64,000 nt of DNA from Macrostomum hystrix (GCA_950097015.1 CATNEN010000038.1:28798501-28862500), one strand, 5' to 3'. Counted from the stretch's first letter, positions 1 through 10,540 are shown. The notes: generated from the letters alone by a model not told the origin. Numbers and translations are program-made.

Positions 1-603
1 AGAAATCAAGATCGAACCTTCACATCTGTAGATAAAGAGCTTTTAATAAACAGCTTAGCTTGATTTATAATAAATAGTCTATGGCCATAGGTGTCCACTG
101 GGATGGGTTTTTTATCAACTCGGATTGGATTTTTTGTCTATTGTCGAGTGTAGCTCTATGGCAGTTTCCGCAACTGCAGTGAAAGGGAATTCTCAACGTG
201 ATTGACATAATTCTCGACTTTAGGCTGGCAAAAGCGATGCTCATGCCATTTTTAGACTTAAAAATAGTGCCAGAAATTTCCTTTGCTTTTTAGAAAACTT
301 TTATCTATAGATCTATATTGCCTTTAGCGCATTAGCCGCTACTTCAAAAATTGATATTTAATTAAACACATCGAGAATAGTAAAAAACTGTCATATAGCA
401 AATAGTTAGATAGTGTGACGAAATATGATAGATTATTTTCTGGTCACAAACAAGTAAAATTGATAACGCTTTGAAAAACAATCAATCGCTTTTTGTTCCG
501 GGAAAAAATATTCGAAGTAAAAATAGGAAACAACATGTTAATGCATATTGTGAATTTTGTGAAGAACATAACGACGAGTATTACTGGTAGTAGTCGAATT
601 CGA
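1..603. other. Non-coding, nothing recognised
   Basis: AT-rich sequence with no exon, SINE or tandem array that I can support. It lies downstream of the FAXC-like gene, which is on the minus strand. Confidence 0.5.
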
Positions 604-609
604 TTTATT
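604..609 (-). promoter_or_regulatory. Putative poly(A) signal of the FAXC-like gene
   Basis: TTTATT on the plus strand reads AATAAA on the minus strand, about 100 nt downstream of the FAXC stop codon. Position and motif fit a cleavage/polyadenylation signal. There is no transcript evidence. Confidence 0.4.
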
Positions 610-705
610 GGTTTGTTCAGTAGAGGTATCAGAAGAAATCTGCTGTGATTATTAATTAGAGAGCAAAAAAGTGTTTTTTTACTTGGCTTTTTTTCTTTAA
701 CCCGC

Positions 706-1575
706 TTACTTGGAGCCTCGCAGATTCTCCTGGCACAGCTGGTCCCAGTCGGGCCAGAGCAACTCCTTGATGCGGTCAGAGTACTCGCACAGATTCGGTG
801 TCTGTTCGCGCATGAATTTCTTGTGAGGATAATCCAATGGTATGTAGAGAATTTGGGCCAGATGTCCGAAAGCGTAACAATCGACCGTTGTCATCTGGCT
901 GCCGAACAAGAACTTCTTGGAGCCAAGCGCCAGCGACAGCGCCCTGATGTCCTCGAAGCCCATGGCGTAGATTTCCTCGACAGTGTTGCGTCCGATGCCG
1001 TGCTGTTTTAGCCGGAACCTGAATCCAGGCGCGAAGAAGCGATAAAACACGTTTCGCAGTAAGAATCCGGCGAATTCCCAGGTCTGGACAAAAGCTGCTG
1101 CGGCTTCAACGTATCGGTAATGGAAGTAGCTGAATGTAGTCTGGTTTTCCAGCATCATCTCCAGACCTCTGGCAAAGCCCTGATTTTCACTCGACAGATT
1201 GTCACTGACGCCAAAATGCTCTGTTAACTTGGCAATGATAAGGTTGGACTCATTGTACTCTTGCCCGTTCAGCTCAACAAAAGGAATCTGGCCCTTGCTA
1301 CTCCACGCCTTGGTGCTCCGCACGGCCGTGTATCGAATCCTGTGCATCCTCAGCCAGGTCTCTAGTTTGAGACCGAATGGAGAAATGCTGACAATGGTCC
1401 GGCAGCTGGGAAAGTTAAACAGGTACACCATATCGTTGTGGTAGTTTGCAACGCGAATTTTGGAGTCCTTCCGCTTGGCAATGCGACGCAGAGCAAATAT
1501 AGCGATGGCAACGACTCCAGTAGCCATCAGGGTCATTCTAACGTTGGGCTGTAAGTGACTTCTTAGATAGCCCAT
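706..1575 (-). CDS. faxc: Failed axon connections (FAXC)-like protein, metaxin/GST-fold
   Basis: Single coding exon of 289 codons. A hydrophobic N-terminal segment (about residues 14-27, followed by RRIAKRK) suggests a membrane anchor. The rest resembles the FAX/FAXC family, with an N-terminal thioredoxin-like half (SPFGLKLETWLRM, GQIPFVELNG) and a C-terminal GST-like half (HGIGR..EEIY, TVDCYAFGHLAQ, and near the end a PNL..Y..RI...WP.W block). In Drosophila fax acts in axon development; the vertebrate homologue is FAXC. I chose the ATG at 1575 because a pyrimidine tract ending in ACAG stands 3 nt before it on the minus strand. In-frame ATGs at 1629 and 1611 would add an N-terminus of 18 or 12 residues lying before that acceptor. 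The acceptor suggests a 5'UTR intron or trans-splicing. Family assignment is from remembered conservation. Confidence 0.87.
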   Translation of the reverse strand: MGYLRSHLQPNVRMTLMATGVVAIAIFALRRIAKRKDSKIRVANYHNDMVYLFNFPSCRTIVSISPFGLKLETWLRMHRIRYTAVRSTKAWSSKGQIPFVELNGQEYNESNLIIAKLTEHFGVSDNLSSENQGFARGLEMMLENQTTFSYFHYRYVEAAAAFVQTWEFAGFLLRNVFYRFFAPGFRFRLKQHGIGRNTVEEIYAMGFEDIRALSLALGSKKFLFGSQMTTVDCYAFGHLAQILYIPLDYPHKKFMREQTPNLCEYSDRIKELLWPDWDQLCQENLRGSK

Positions 1576-1861
1576 TGTCTGTAAAAAATCACATTTAGAT
1601 AAGAATTTCATTGTCAAATATAAGCACAATTAGTTTAAATGTTAATCTGGGAAGCCTGTACGTAGCTCATTCGTCAGAGCTCTAGATTTCAGACGTTGAG
1701 CACAGCACTAATTAATTTCCATGTGATTCAGTTCACCCATGCGGGGTACCAGGACTACCAGCAGTACTGAACAGGACTGAACAGCTGTACACAGGCTTTT
1801 GAATCGCCGCGTGGCTGTGCCACTCGCTTTAAATCTGGCCGGGTCATGGCTTCACTGGGGT

Positions 1862-2110
1862 GAGTGGCGGAGTGGTTTCACGCCACTCACCTCTCACACC
1901 AAGGTCCGCGAGCTCGATTCCACGGCGAGGCCACATTTATTTGGGGCGCAGCCGCGGAGAGAAGGCTTGGGGGTTTTCGTGCAATTTACGCCCTTCAAGG
2001 CACAGTGAGAGTGTACACTGCCTGACGATGAGAAAGTCAGGGCAGATGCACACACCTATAGTGTGAGCGTGCGCCTGCGTACAGTATCTGTGTGCGTATA
2101 TCTGAGAACA
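1862..2110 (+). repeat. SINE-B copy, 3' truncated
   Basis: tRNA-like head (GTGGCGGAGTGG; B-box-like GAGCTCGATTCC), then the SINE-B body (GGCGCAGCCGCGGAGAGAAG). It breaks off after the CTGCGTACAGTATCTG block, so the terminal domain and (ATT)n tail are missing. It lies between the FAXC-like and receptor genes. Confidence 0.8.
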
Positions 2111-2735
2111 GTATATAATTCTACTGGCAACCATTGAAACACAGATGTAACCTGACTGAATTGGCTCGTATATAAATTTTATTTGTAGAAACGGTGGCTA
2201 AAATATGTTATCATGCATGATCTGCTTAGCCACAATTTATGAAAATAAAAAGGGTGATTGATTACCTATCTTGCCTTGATTTGAGCGTATAGTCGCATTT
2301 GTTTGTCAAATGCAAATAGAATGCTAAAATGATTTACTTAAACCTTGCCGCCTTGTGAGCTGTGCTTTTTTAAGGAAGACAGTGAAGATCATTTTCGGAG
2401 AGAATTCGTGACACACTCAAAGAATGGTGTACATTAGATAAGACAAACTTTGCTTGCACCCAGTGTACAACTGGAAATGGAGTTTCAACCAACCTTCTAA
2501 TCCATCAGTAGGTAATTGTGTGCTAGAGGCATACTGAGAATAGCTTGTATATACAGAGCTCAAGAAAGGTTTAGAGAAAAAACGAACAATAAATGCAGTT
2601 TTCTTGCCTTGCGAAGCATTGTTTTTATAAAAAGACGATATGCAGTTTTTAATACTTTACTGGCCTTTTCATGAAACCCTATCTATACGATCTGATTAGA
2701 TTTGTCTAACTGAATACTATTGGCTTCTTAGCAAA
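2111..2735. other. Intergenic/upstream region of the receptor gene
   Basis: No coding exon or repeat recognised. It presumably holds the promoter and 5'UTR of the receptor gene. A TTCTTAG acceptor-like site ends 4 nt before the receptor ATG. Confidence 0.4.
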
Positions 2736-5700
2736 ATGAGGTCACCTTTTTTGCTAGCACTTCTGATAAAGTATTTCTTTCTTGGTAAGTAAATTTTCAA
2801 ATATTGCATTAGAGCCGACGTCGGCCCGTCAAATATAAATTTTATTACGGCTACTCTTAGTTAAGGCGCGAGCTGTAGTCTACTAGTTGTTAGAGCGTCG
2901 GACTATCGACTTGAAGGTCGGAGGTACGATTCCCGTCTACACTGGAACAATTTCTGCCCTTTAGCAAGGCTCTCAACTCTGCATTGCTTTAGTTCACAAA
3001 GCTGTAAAATGGGTACCAGCACCAGCTGGGGTAATTCATTGTGGGTGTGGCGGCCCCCCAGTCCATGGACTGAACAGCACCCAGCAACCGTAGACAGCCT
3101 TCAGATGCGCAGCGCAATAGCTGCGCTGTCGGCTGCACACCTGACCCGATTGGGGCAGGCACAATTGACTTTTATGAGTAACTATCAGCGCTTCCTGAAC
3201 AATTTATGCACCCAGCTTCAGACCCAGCAAGTGCTAATCCAAATGCGAAGCGCCTGTACAACGATGTACTGGTCAAACGCGACTACAATGGTCTTATTAG
3301 GCCAGTCAGCAACCACACGAATACCCTGACAGTCTATCTGGGGTTAAAACTAGCACAACTGATTGACATTGTGAGTTAAATCAGAAATATATCCAGTGTG
3401 CAACTCATATAGATAAATAATAGCTTTTCTAAACTATACATAACTATTTTGTTTCAGGACGAAAAGAACCAAATTATGACTACGAATGTGTGGGTGCAAA
3501 AGGTGAGCTATCTTGCTGTCTTTCAAAAGCTTATTGACAGGGGATCGGTGGCAGAGCGACCAACGCGTTTGCCTATCGCGCCTATGTCTCTGAACTCGAT
3601 TCCTAGGCGAGGCCACATTCATTTGGGACGTAGCCCCGGAGAGAAGGCTTGGGGCTTGTCGTGCAATTTTCGCCCTTGAGGGCTAACCAACAAGGCACAG
3701 TGAGTGTGAACACTGCCTGTCAATTAAAAATTCAGGGCAGATGTACACATCTGTGTGAGTGTGTGCCTGCGTACAGTATCTGTGCGCGTGTGTGCTCCCT
3801 GCAATTATAATTGTTATTATAAAGCTCAGGAGGTTGTAGCCTAGTGGTTGAAGGTCTTGAAGGACTTGAAGGTCGGGGGTTCGATTCCCGACTCCACTGG
3901 AACAATCTGTGTCCTTTAGCAAGACACTTAACTCTGCTGTTAAATGGGTGCCAGCATCAGCTGGGATAATTGAAGGTGGGTGTGGCGTCCCCCAGTCTAT
4001 GGACTGAAAAGCTGTACGCAGCCTTCAGATGCGCCACGCATTAGCTGCGGCTGTGCTGTCGGCTGCACATCTGACCCAATTGGGGCAGGTGTAGTCTATT
4101 ATTATTATTATTATTATATAAAGCTCATTTACTAAAAAACTGGTTTCTTTCTTCTGCCGACAACTATGCAGATCTGGAACGAGCCCAGACTACGCTGGAA
4201 TCCGAAGGACTACGGCCAGATCACTCAGTTTCGCGTTCCGTCGTCCGATATTTGGCAGCCGGATGTTGTGCTATTTAATAAGTAAGATTCGACTATACCT
4301 TTATGGCAAATTTCACACAAATTTCATGTTTCATGGCCTTTGTGTGAGCAGTCTATCTTTCTAACTCTGATTGATTGCAGCGCTGACGGTAACTACGAAG
4401 TGAACAAAGAGACAAAGGCCATGCTCTACAGCAGCGGCCTAGTTGTATGGGAGCCGCCCGCAATCTTCAAATCCTCCTGCCAGATTGACGTCGAATTCTT
4501 TCCGTTTGACAAGCAGCGCTGCGCTATGAAATTCGGCAGCTGGACATACGACGGCCTCCAAGTGAGTAATTTGAGACAAGCCTTTTCATTCCGCAGTTGT
4601 GAAATAGGTACCAGAATTAGCTGAGTAGATATTGGAGTGTGCAAGAATCCGTCTCAAATCTTTCTATCCGTCTACAATCTATCTTTCTATCCGTCTCAAA
4701 TCTATCTTTCTACCTGTCTACAATCTATCTTTCTACCTGTCTACAATCTATCTTTCTACCGGTCTACAATCTATCTTTCTATCGGTCTACAATCTATCTT
4801 TCTATCGGTCTACAATCTATCTTTCTATCCGTCTACAATCTATCTTTCTACCTGTCTACAATCTATCTTTCTATCCGTCTACAATCTATCTTTCTATCCG
4901 TCTCAAATCTATCTTTCTACCTGTCTACAATCTATCTTTCTACCTGTCTACAATCTATCTTTCTATCGGTCTACAATCTATCTTTCTACCTGTCTACAAT
5001 CTATCTTTCTATCGGTCTACAATCTATCTTTCTACCTGTCTACAATCTATCTTTCTACCTGTCTACAATCTATCTTTCTATCGGTCTACCATCTATCTTT
5101 CTATCGGTCTACAATCTATCTTTCTATCCGTCTCAAACTCAGTGGTAAAGTTACCTGGGCATGTTCAGTCGATTTATTAATAACTTATCAGCCAGTTTAC
5201 CTTCTACTATTGAAATTTGACAAGAGAAAATCAATTTAAATAAATTAAAAACGACACATGTGCACTCAACTAAAAACAACTGTTAAACATCCGATATTTT
5301 CCTCACCTACCACAGGTTGATCTCAGACATGTATCCCAGACCAACCTGTCCTCACCAGTTGTTGAGTACGGCATCGATCTAGACGGACTCCTCCACTCCA
5401 CAGAATGGGATCTGCTGCATGTACCAGCTAAAAGGAACCACAAGACATACCCATGCTGCCCGGAACCCTACCCTGACATCACCTTCACCATCGTGATCCG
5501 TCGCAAGACCCTCTTCTACCTTATTAACCTCATTTTTCCGTGCGTAGCTATCAGCTTTCTGACTCTTTTCGTGTTCTATTTGCCCTCTGACAGCGGTGAG
5601 AAAACGACCCTTTGCATCTCCATTCTTATCGCGGTGACTTTCTTTTTCCTTGTATTGGCCGAGTCCATTCCACCAACGTCGCTGGTTGTGCCACTGATTG

Positions 5701-6865
5701 GCAAGTACCTGCTATTTACCCTCGTGTTGGTGACACTTTCAATCGTCATCACTGTGCTTGAGATGAACTTTAACGTTAGAACCCCAGCCACGCACAAAAT
5801 GTCGCCATGGACTAGGTGGATCTTTCTGACTATGCTGCCCAAAATGCTATTCATAACGAGGCCTAAAACGACTCGATACGATTTGCTTGTAAGATGCTTT
5901 TGCTACGCATTACAGTTTTCTTACGCTTTGAGATTGAGTAAAACTAAGTTTAGCTCGTATCTTCTTCCTTGCAGAAGTCTAACGAGAGTCTGCCGACACA
6001 AAAACACTTCAAGTCTCCGACATCAGCGACAGCAGCTCAAGCCGCCTCAACCACGGCATTTCGACTGGGCTTTGACGATAGCGACAACGCCAGCTGGAGT
6101 GTTCTTCGACCGTCTTCGTCAGCTGCAGCAGCCGCCTTGTCGAGTCCACCCTCGCCTTTGACGCACCAGCGACGCAACATCTTCGGCGCTGGGAGCACGG
6201 TTGACGATTTGTCATCGGCTAGGGAAGCTGTGATGAGACGCAGAATAACTCGAGACCTTGACACACTTCTACATGCGGAAAACAGCCTCGGTGACGTTGT
6301 CGAAGGTTCCGATGCTGATTATCCCCTCGTTGGTGAGTCCTGTTGGAAGCTGCGTCCAGAATTCGCTGCCGCCGCCGCATCTGGGTTGGATTCGCGCGAT
6401 GGCCCGACTGTCGACGCCGCCAAAGACCCGACAGTGAGTCGCACCATTCGAGACGCTCTCCTTGGAGTCGAGTACATCGCCAAGCACATGCGAGATGATA
6501 TGGCAGACAAAAAGGTGCGATATCGGATTTTCTATAAGTACACGTGCAATAAAACTCTGACTTTTAGTCGATCGATTCCGAATTTTTTATTTTACTCCAA
6601 GGTGATTGACGACTGGAAGTTTATAACAAGAGTGATGGATCGACTGTTCCTGCTTGTATTTTCCATTGTATTCGTCCTTGGTAAGCGATAATTACTTTTT
6701 GCCTAACAATTATTACAGAAAGGCAAAGCTCAGTATTAGACCTTCTCTCTAATTTTATCAGGAACCGCCGGAATGTTCCTTCAGGCGCCTTCCATGTACG
6801 ATAGCGAAATGCAAATCAATGTCAGCAATATGACCTTCATTAACTCCATCGTGCGCACTTCATGA
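2736..6865 (+). CDS. Nicotinic acetylcholine receptor, alpha-type subunit
   Basis: Nine exons: 2736-2784, 3189-3370, 3458-3502, 4172-4281, 4381-4561, 5316-5888, 5975-6514, 6602-6680, 6762-6865. All introns are GT-AG and phases agree, giving 620 residues. A cation-permeable pentameric Cys-loop channel subunit of the plasma membrane. Residues 1-17 look like a signal peptide. The ligand domain has NHTNT (a glycosylation sequon), [10 protein letters not shown] (loop A), a Cys loop C162-C176 with 13 residues between, W183 (loop B) and the vicinal pair C236-C237 in YPCCPEPY (loop C, alpha-type, alpha7-like spacing). M1 is about 257-278; M2 follows GEK283-285; M3 follows. There is a long Ser/Ala-rich M3-M4 loop; M4 ends [14 protein letters not shown], with a short tail. 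Phe127 replaces the usual loop-A Tyr and Ile294 the usual M2 9' Leu. The exact subunit type is not assignable by eye. Confidence 0.93.
2869..3165 (+). repeat. SINE-A copy in receptor intron 1
   Basis: Diverged A box (TAGTCTACTAG), B box (GGTACGATTCC), core and 3' half of SINE-A. It ends about 23 nt before the acceptor of receptor exon 2, so the SINE 3' end makes up the branch-point region. Confidence 0.85.
3546..3819 (+). repeat. SINE-B copy in receptor intron 3, internally deleted
   Basis: Head GTGGCAGAGCGACC and the full body up to GTGTGTGCTCC. It then jumps to the terminal CTGCAATTAT, so the AGGAGTCAGCGAAAT...CAGCCCTC domain is deleted. A SINE-A follows directly. Confidence 0.82.
3829..4117 (+). 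repeat. SINE-A copy in receptor intron 3
   Basis: Near-consensus A box TAGCCTAGTGG, B box GGTTCGATTCC, TTTAGCAAGACACTTAACTC core, and an (ATT)n tail. It carries a short deletion in the core and a small duplication in the tRNA region (CTTGAAGGACTTGAAGG). It ends 55 nt before receptor exon 4. Confidence 0.9.
4648..5138 (+). repeat. 23-bp minisatellite, about 21 copies, receptor intron 5
   Basis: The core CAATCTATCTTTCTA alternates with short variable ends (CCTGTCTA, TCGGTCTA, TCCGTCTA). It is pyrimidine-rich on the coding strand and fills most of the 754-nt intron between exons 5 and 6. It is open in all three forward frames because 23 is not a multiple of 3; this is not coding. Confidence 0.95.
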
Positions 6866-6970
6866 TGTAGCATTATTAAGCTATGAACTATGAAGGTTAA
6901 GTCAAAGACGCGATTATTTTTGACATCTGTTGAACACTTGAACATGAAGCCTAATTGACGTACGAAACTT

Positions 6971-7152
6971 GATACATCTGCGTTGATACATCTGCGTTGA
7001 TACATCTGCGTTGATACATCTGCGTTGATACATCTGCGTTGATACATCTGCGTTGATACATCTGCGTTGATACATCTGCGTTGATACATCTGCGTTGATA
7101 CATCTGTGTTGATACATCTGCGTTGATACATCTGCGTTGATACATCTGCGTT
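6971..7152 (+). repeat. 14-bp minisatellite, 13 copies, downstream of the receptor stop
   Basis: Thirteen near-perfect copies of GATACATCTGCGTT, one with a C-to-T change, starting about 105 nt after the receptor stop codon. They probably lie in its 3'UTR or just beyond. Confidence 0.97.
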
Positions 7153-7240
7153 GCCTTACGTTAAGCTTACGTACAGCCAGTAAAGCTCCGAAAGCTGGTC
7201 TTTTGGCCCTTCCCAACAACATACGTCCTTTGTATCTCGT

Positions 7241-8577
7241 CTCATCTCTCCCGTGTCTCATCTCTCCCGTGTCTCATCTCTCCCGTGTCTCATCTCTCCC
7301 GTGTCTCATCTCTCCCGTGTCTCATCTCTCCCGTGTCTCATCTCTCCCGTGTCTCATCTCTCCCGTGTCTCATCTCTCCCGTGTCTCATCTCTCCCGTGT
7401 CTCATCTCTCCCGTGTCTCATCTCTCCCGTGTCTCATCTCTCCCGTGTCTCATCTCTCCCGTGTCTCATCTCTCCCGTGTCTCATCTCTCCCGTGTCTCA
7501 TCTCTCCCGTGTCTCATCTCTCCCGTGTCTCATCTCTTCCGTGTCTCATCTCTCCCGTGTCTCATCTCTCCCGTGTCTCATCTCTCCCGTGTCTCATCTC
7601 TCGCGTGTCTCATCTCTCCCGTGTCTCATCTCTCCCGTGTCTCATCTCTCCCGTGTCTCATCTCTCCCGTGTCTCATCTCTCCCGTGTCTCATCTCTCCC
7701 GTGTCTCATCTCTCCCGTGTCTCATCTCTCCCGTGTCTCATCTCTCCCGTGTCTCATCTCTCCCGTGTCTCATCTCTCCCGTGTCTCATCTCTCCCGTGT
7801 CTCATCTCTCCCGTGTCTCATCTCTCCCGTGTCTCATCTCTCCCGTGTCTCATCTCTTCCGTGTCTCATCTCTCCCGTGTCTCATCTCTCCCGTGTCTCA
7901 TCTCTCCCGTGTCTCATCTCTCCCGTGTCTCATCTCTCCCGTGTCTCATCTCTCCCGTGTCTCATCTCTCCCGTGTCTCATCTCTCCCGTGTCTCATCTC
8001 TTCCGTGTCTCATCTCTCCCGTGTCTCATCTCTCCCGTGTCTCATCTCTCCCGTGTCTCATCTCTCGCGTGTCTCATCTCTCCCGTGTCTCATCTCTCCC
8101 GTGTCTCATCTCTCCCGTGTCTCATCTCTCCCGTGTCTCATCTCTCCCGTGTCTCATCTCTCCCGTGTCTCATCTCTCCCGTGTCTCATCTCTCCCGTGT
8201 CTCATCTCTCCCGTGTCTCATCTCTCCCGTGTCTCATCTCTCCCGTGTCTCATCTCTCCCGTGTCTCATCTCTCCCGTGTCTCATCTCTCCCGTGTCTCA
8301 TCTCTTCCGTGTCTCATCTCTCCCGTGTCTCATCTCTCCCGTGTCTCATCTCTCCCGTGTCTCATCTCTCCCGTGTCTCATCTCTCCCGTGTCTCATCTC
8401 TCCCGTGTCTCATCTCTCCCGTGTCTCATCTCTCCCGTGTCTCATCTCTTCCGTGTCTCATCTCTCCCGTGTCTCATCTCTCCCGTGTCTCATCTCTCCC
8501 GTGTCTCATCTCTCGCGTGTCTCATCTCTCCCGTGTCTCATCTCTCCCCTGTCTCATCTCTCCCCTGTCTTATCTCT
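7241..8577 (+). repeat. 16-bp satellite CTCATCTCTCCCGTGT, about 83 copies
   Basis: Nearly homogeneous array with rare variants (CTCTTCC, CTCTCGC). The last copies degrade to CCCCTGT and TATCTCTATT. Reads open in all forward frames as Ser/Leu/Val/Pro repeats; this is an artefact of the array, not a gene. Confidence 0.98.
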
Positions 8578-8608
8578 ATTAGACAGACTTTAGACTTAGG
8601 CTACTAAA

Positions 8609-8923
8609 GAGGTTGTAGCCTAGTGGTTAGGGCGTCGGACTCACGACTTGAAGGTCGGGGTTCGATTCCCGACTCCACTGGAACAATTTGTGTCCTTTAG
8701 CAAGACACTTAACTCTGCATTGCTTCAGTTCACCCAGCTGTTAAATGGGTACCAGCATCAGCTGGGATAATTGAAGGTGGGTGTGGCGTCCCCCAGTCCG
8801 TGGACTGAACAGCTGTACGCAGCCTTCAGATGCGCCGCGCATTAGCTGCGGCTGTGCTGTCGGCTGCACATCTGACCCAATTGGGGCAGGTGTAATCAAT
8901 TATTATTATTAAATTATTATTAT
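8609..8923 (+). repeat. SINE-A copy inside the 16-bp satellite (first duplicate)
   Basis: Near-consensus SINE-A with A and B boxes and an interrupted (ATT)n tail. It appears identical to the copy 606 bp downstream. Confidence 0.93.
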
Positions 8924-9183
8924 CTCTATCGTGTCTCATCTCTCCCGTGTCTCATCTCTCCCGTGTCTCATCTCTCCCGTGTCTCATCTCTTCCGTGTCT
9001 CATCTCTTCCGTGTCTCATCTCTCCCGTGTCTCATCTCTCCCGTGTCTCATCTCTTCCGTGTCTCATCTCTCCCGTGTCTCATCTCTCCCGTGTCTCATC
9101 TCTCCCGTGTCTCATCTCTCGCGTGTCTCATCTCTCCCGTGTCTCATCTCTCCCCTGTCTCATCTCTCCCCTGTCTTATCTCT
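8924..9183 (+). repeat. 16-bp satellite, second block
   Basis: Continuation of the CTCATCTCTCCCGTGT array between the two duplicated SINE-A copies. It has the same variant order at its end as the first block. Confidence 0.95.
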
Positions 9184-9214
9184 ATTAGACAGACTTTAGA
9201 CTTAGGCTACTAAA

Positions 9215-9529
9215 GAGGTTGTAGCCTAGTGGTTAGGGCGTCGGACTCACGACTTGAAGGTCGGGGTTCGATTCCCGACTCCACTGGAACAATTTGTGTC
9301 CTTTAGCAAGACACTTAACTCTGCATTGCTTCAGTTCACCCAGCTGTTAAATGGGTACCAGCATCAGCTGGGATAATTGAAGGTGGGTGTGGCGTCCCCC
9401 AGTCCGTGGACTGAACAGCTGTACGCAGCCTTCAGATGCGCCGCGCATTAGCTGCGGCTGTGCTGTCGGCTGCACATCTGACCCAATTGGGGCAGGTGTA
9501 ATCAATTATTATTATTAAATTATTATTAT
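9215..9529 (+). repeat. SINE-A copy (second duplicate)
   Basis: Second copy of the 606-bp tandem duplication. Head, core, 3' half and tail match the first copy with no difference that I could see. Confidence 0.93.
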
Positions 9530-9585
9530 CTCTATCGTGTCTCATCTCTCCCGTATCTCATCTCTCCCCTGTCCCATCTTTTCCC
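9530..9585 (+). repeat. 16-bp satellite, terminal remnant
   Basis: Three to four diverged copies (CTCTATCGTG, CCCGTATCTC, CCCCTGTCCC) closing the satellite block. Confidence 0.8.
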
Positions 9586-10260
9586 GTATTTTATTTCTAC
9601 TTCGCGTCATGAATCGCGCGATTTATTTTCTAAAGCCAGTCTGGCCTGCTATTTTTGGCTCAGTCTGAAATCAAGGCTCATATAGTAAATCGTTTTCCGA
9701 ACCTCGTCTTAATTATTCGATTTGGTTTAAATGGCAGAAAATTAGCCCAGAATTTTTATTTTATTTTAGACGAATATATGAATCCTAATGCAAAAATGAA
9801 AGAACAGGAATGACTGTTCGCAAAATAATTGTATCGACAGTTAAGCAAGTTGAGTACTTACTACTGCTCAGTAAGATTAGTTTCAAATAAGGCCGCCAAT
9901 CGATGAACAGTCGAAAGGGGAGGGTCTGATTTCTATTCGCTGAATGGACAAACTATTCAGAACTTATAGACGCCAGGAACCACTACTCTAGCCAACTCTG
10001 GCTCAAGCGTTTGTAACAATGAGCCATTGCAAGCGAACCATGCCGCTGCTACTAAAGAGCTATATTAAGGCTTGATATATTAAAAAGCACCTGCTCAATT
10101 GCTGCCAATATCTTGCAGAGAGGGTCAGAGAGCCAAATGAAGTGAGCAACTCAACTCGGGTGTCGCTATAGGGAATAGAAGGCAAAGTAAGATCCCATTT
10201 TTAGCAGGCTGTGGTAATTCTTAGTGTCTCAGAATTAAGCAATCGCGTGAGTACTAGTGA
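9586..10260. other. Intergenic, nothing recognised
   Basis: Moderately AT-rich DNA without a supported exon, SINE or array. Confidence 0.45.
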
Positions 10261-10540
10261 AATAATAATAAGAATAATACTAATTGCAGGAGGACTGCGG
10301 GTCAGGGCACATCATTTAGTGACACCAGACCCGCAGCCAGCGTCACCACTGCAGTTCTGCCAATTTCGCTGACTCCTGAGCACACACGCACACAGATACC
10401 GTACTCGGACATATGCTCATGCAGGTGTGTACATCTGCCCTGCCTTTCTCATCGTCAAGCACTGTACACCTTCACTGTGCCCTGTGCCTCCGCGGCTGCT
10501 CCCTAATCACGTACCGCGCGTTAACCGCTCTGCCACAGTA
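10261..10540 (-). repeat. SINE-B copy, internally deleted
   Basis: Minus orientation. The (ATT)n tail and terminal domain are on the left. The head (CGCGTTAACCGCTCTGCCAC as read on plus) is on the right. Part of the body between the GGCACAGTG block and the head is lost. Confidence 0.82.

Noticed and set aside
1576-1629. Upstream in-frame ATGs (1629, 1611) for the FAXC-like protein
   Set aside because: They lie before a strong acceptor (TTTTTTACAG), so this part is probably intronic or outron sequence.
3009-3329. 106-codon open frame starting [12 protein letters not shown]
   Set aside because: Starts in SINE-A sequence and crosses receptor exon 2 in the wrong frame.
4632-5239. Open frames of 169-200 codons with a Tyr/Leu/Ser-rich 23-residue repeat
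   Set aside because: The 23-bp minisatellite in receptor intron 5.
7137-8607. Long open frames of 440-480 codons in three forward frames
   Set aside because: They are the 16-bp satellite read in every frame, with a 16-residue period; no start context or protein character.
8609-8700. tRNA gene at the SINE heads
   Set aside because: A and B boxes are present, but the cloverleaf does not close and the same body follows at every copy, so these are SINE promoters.
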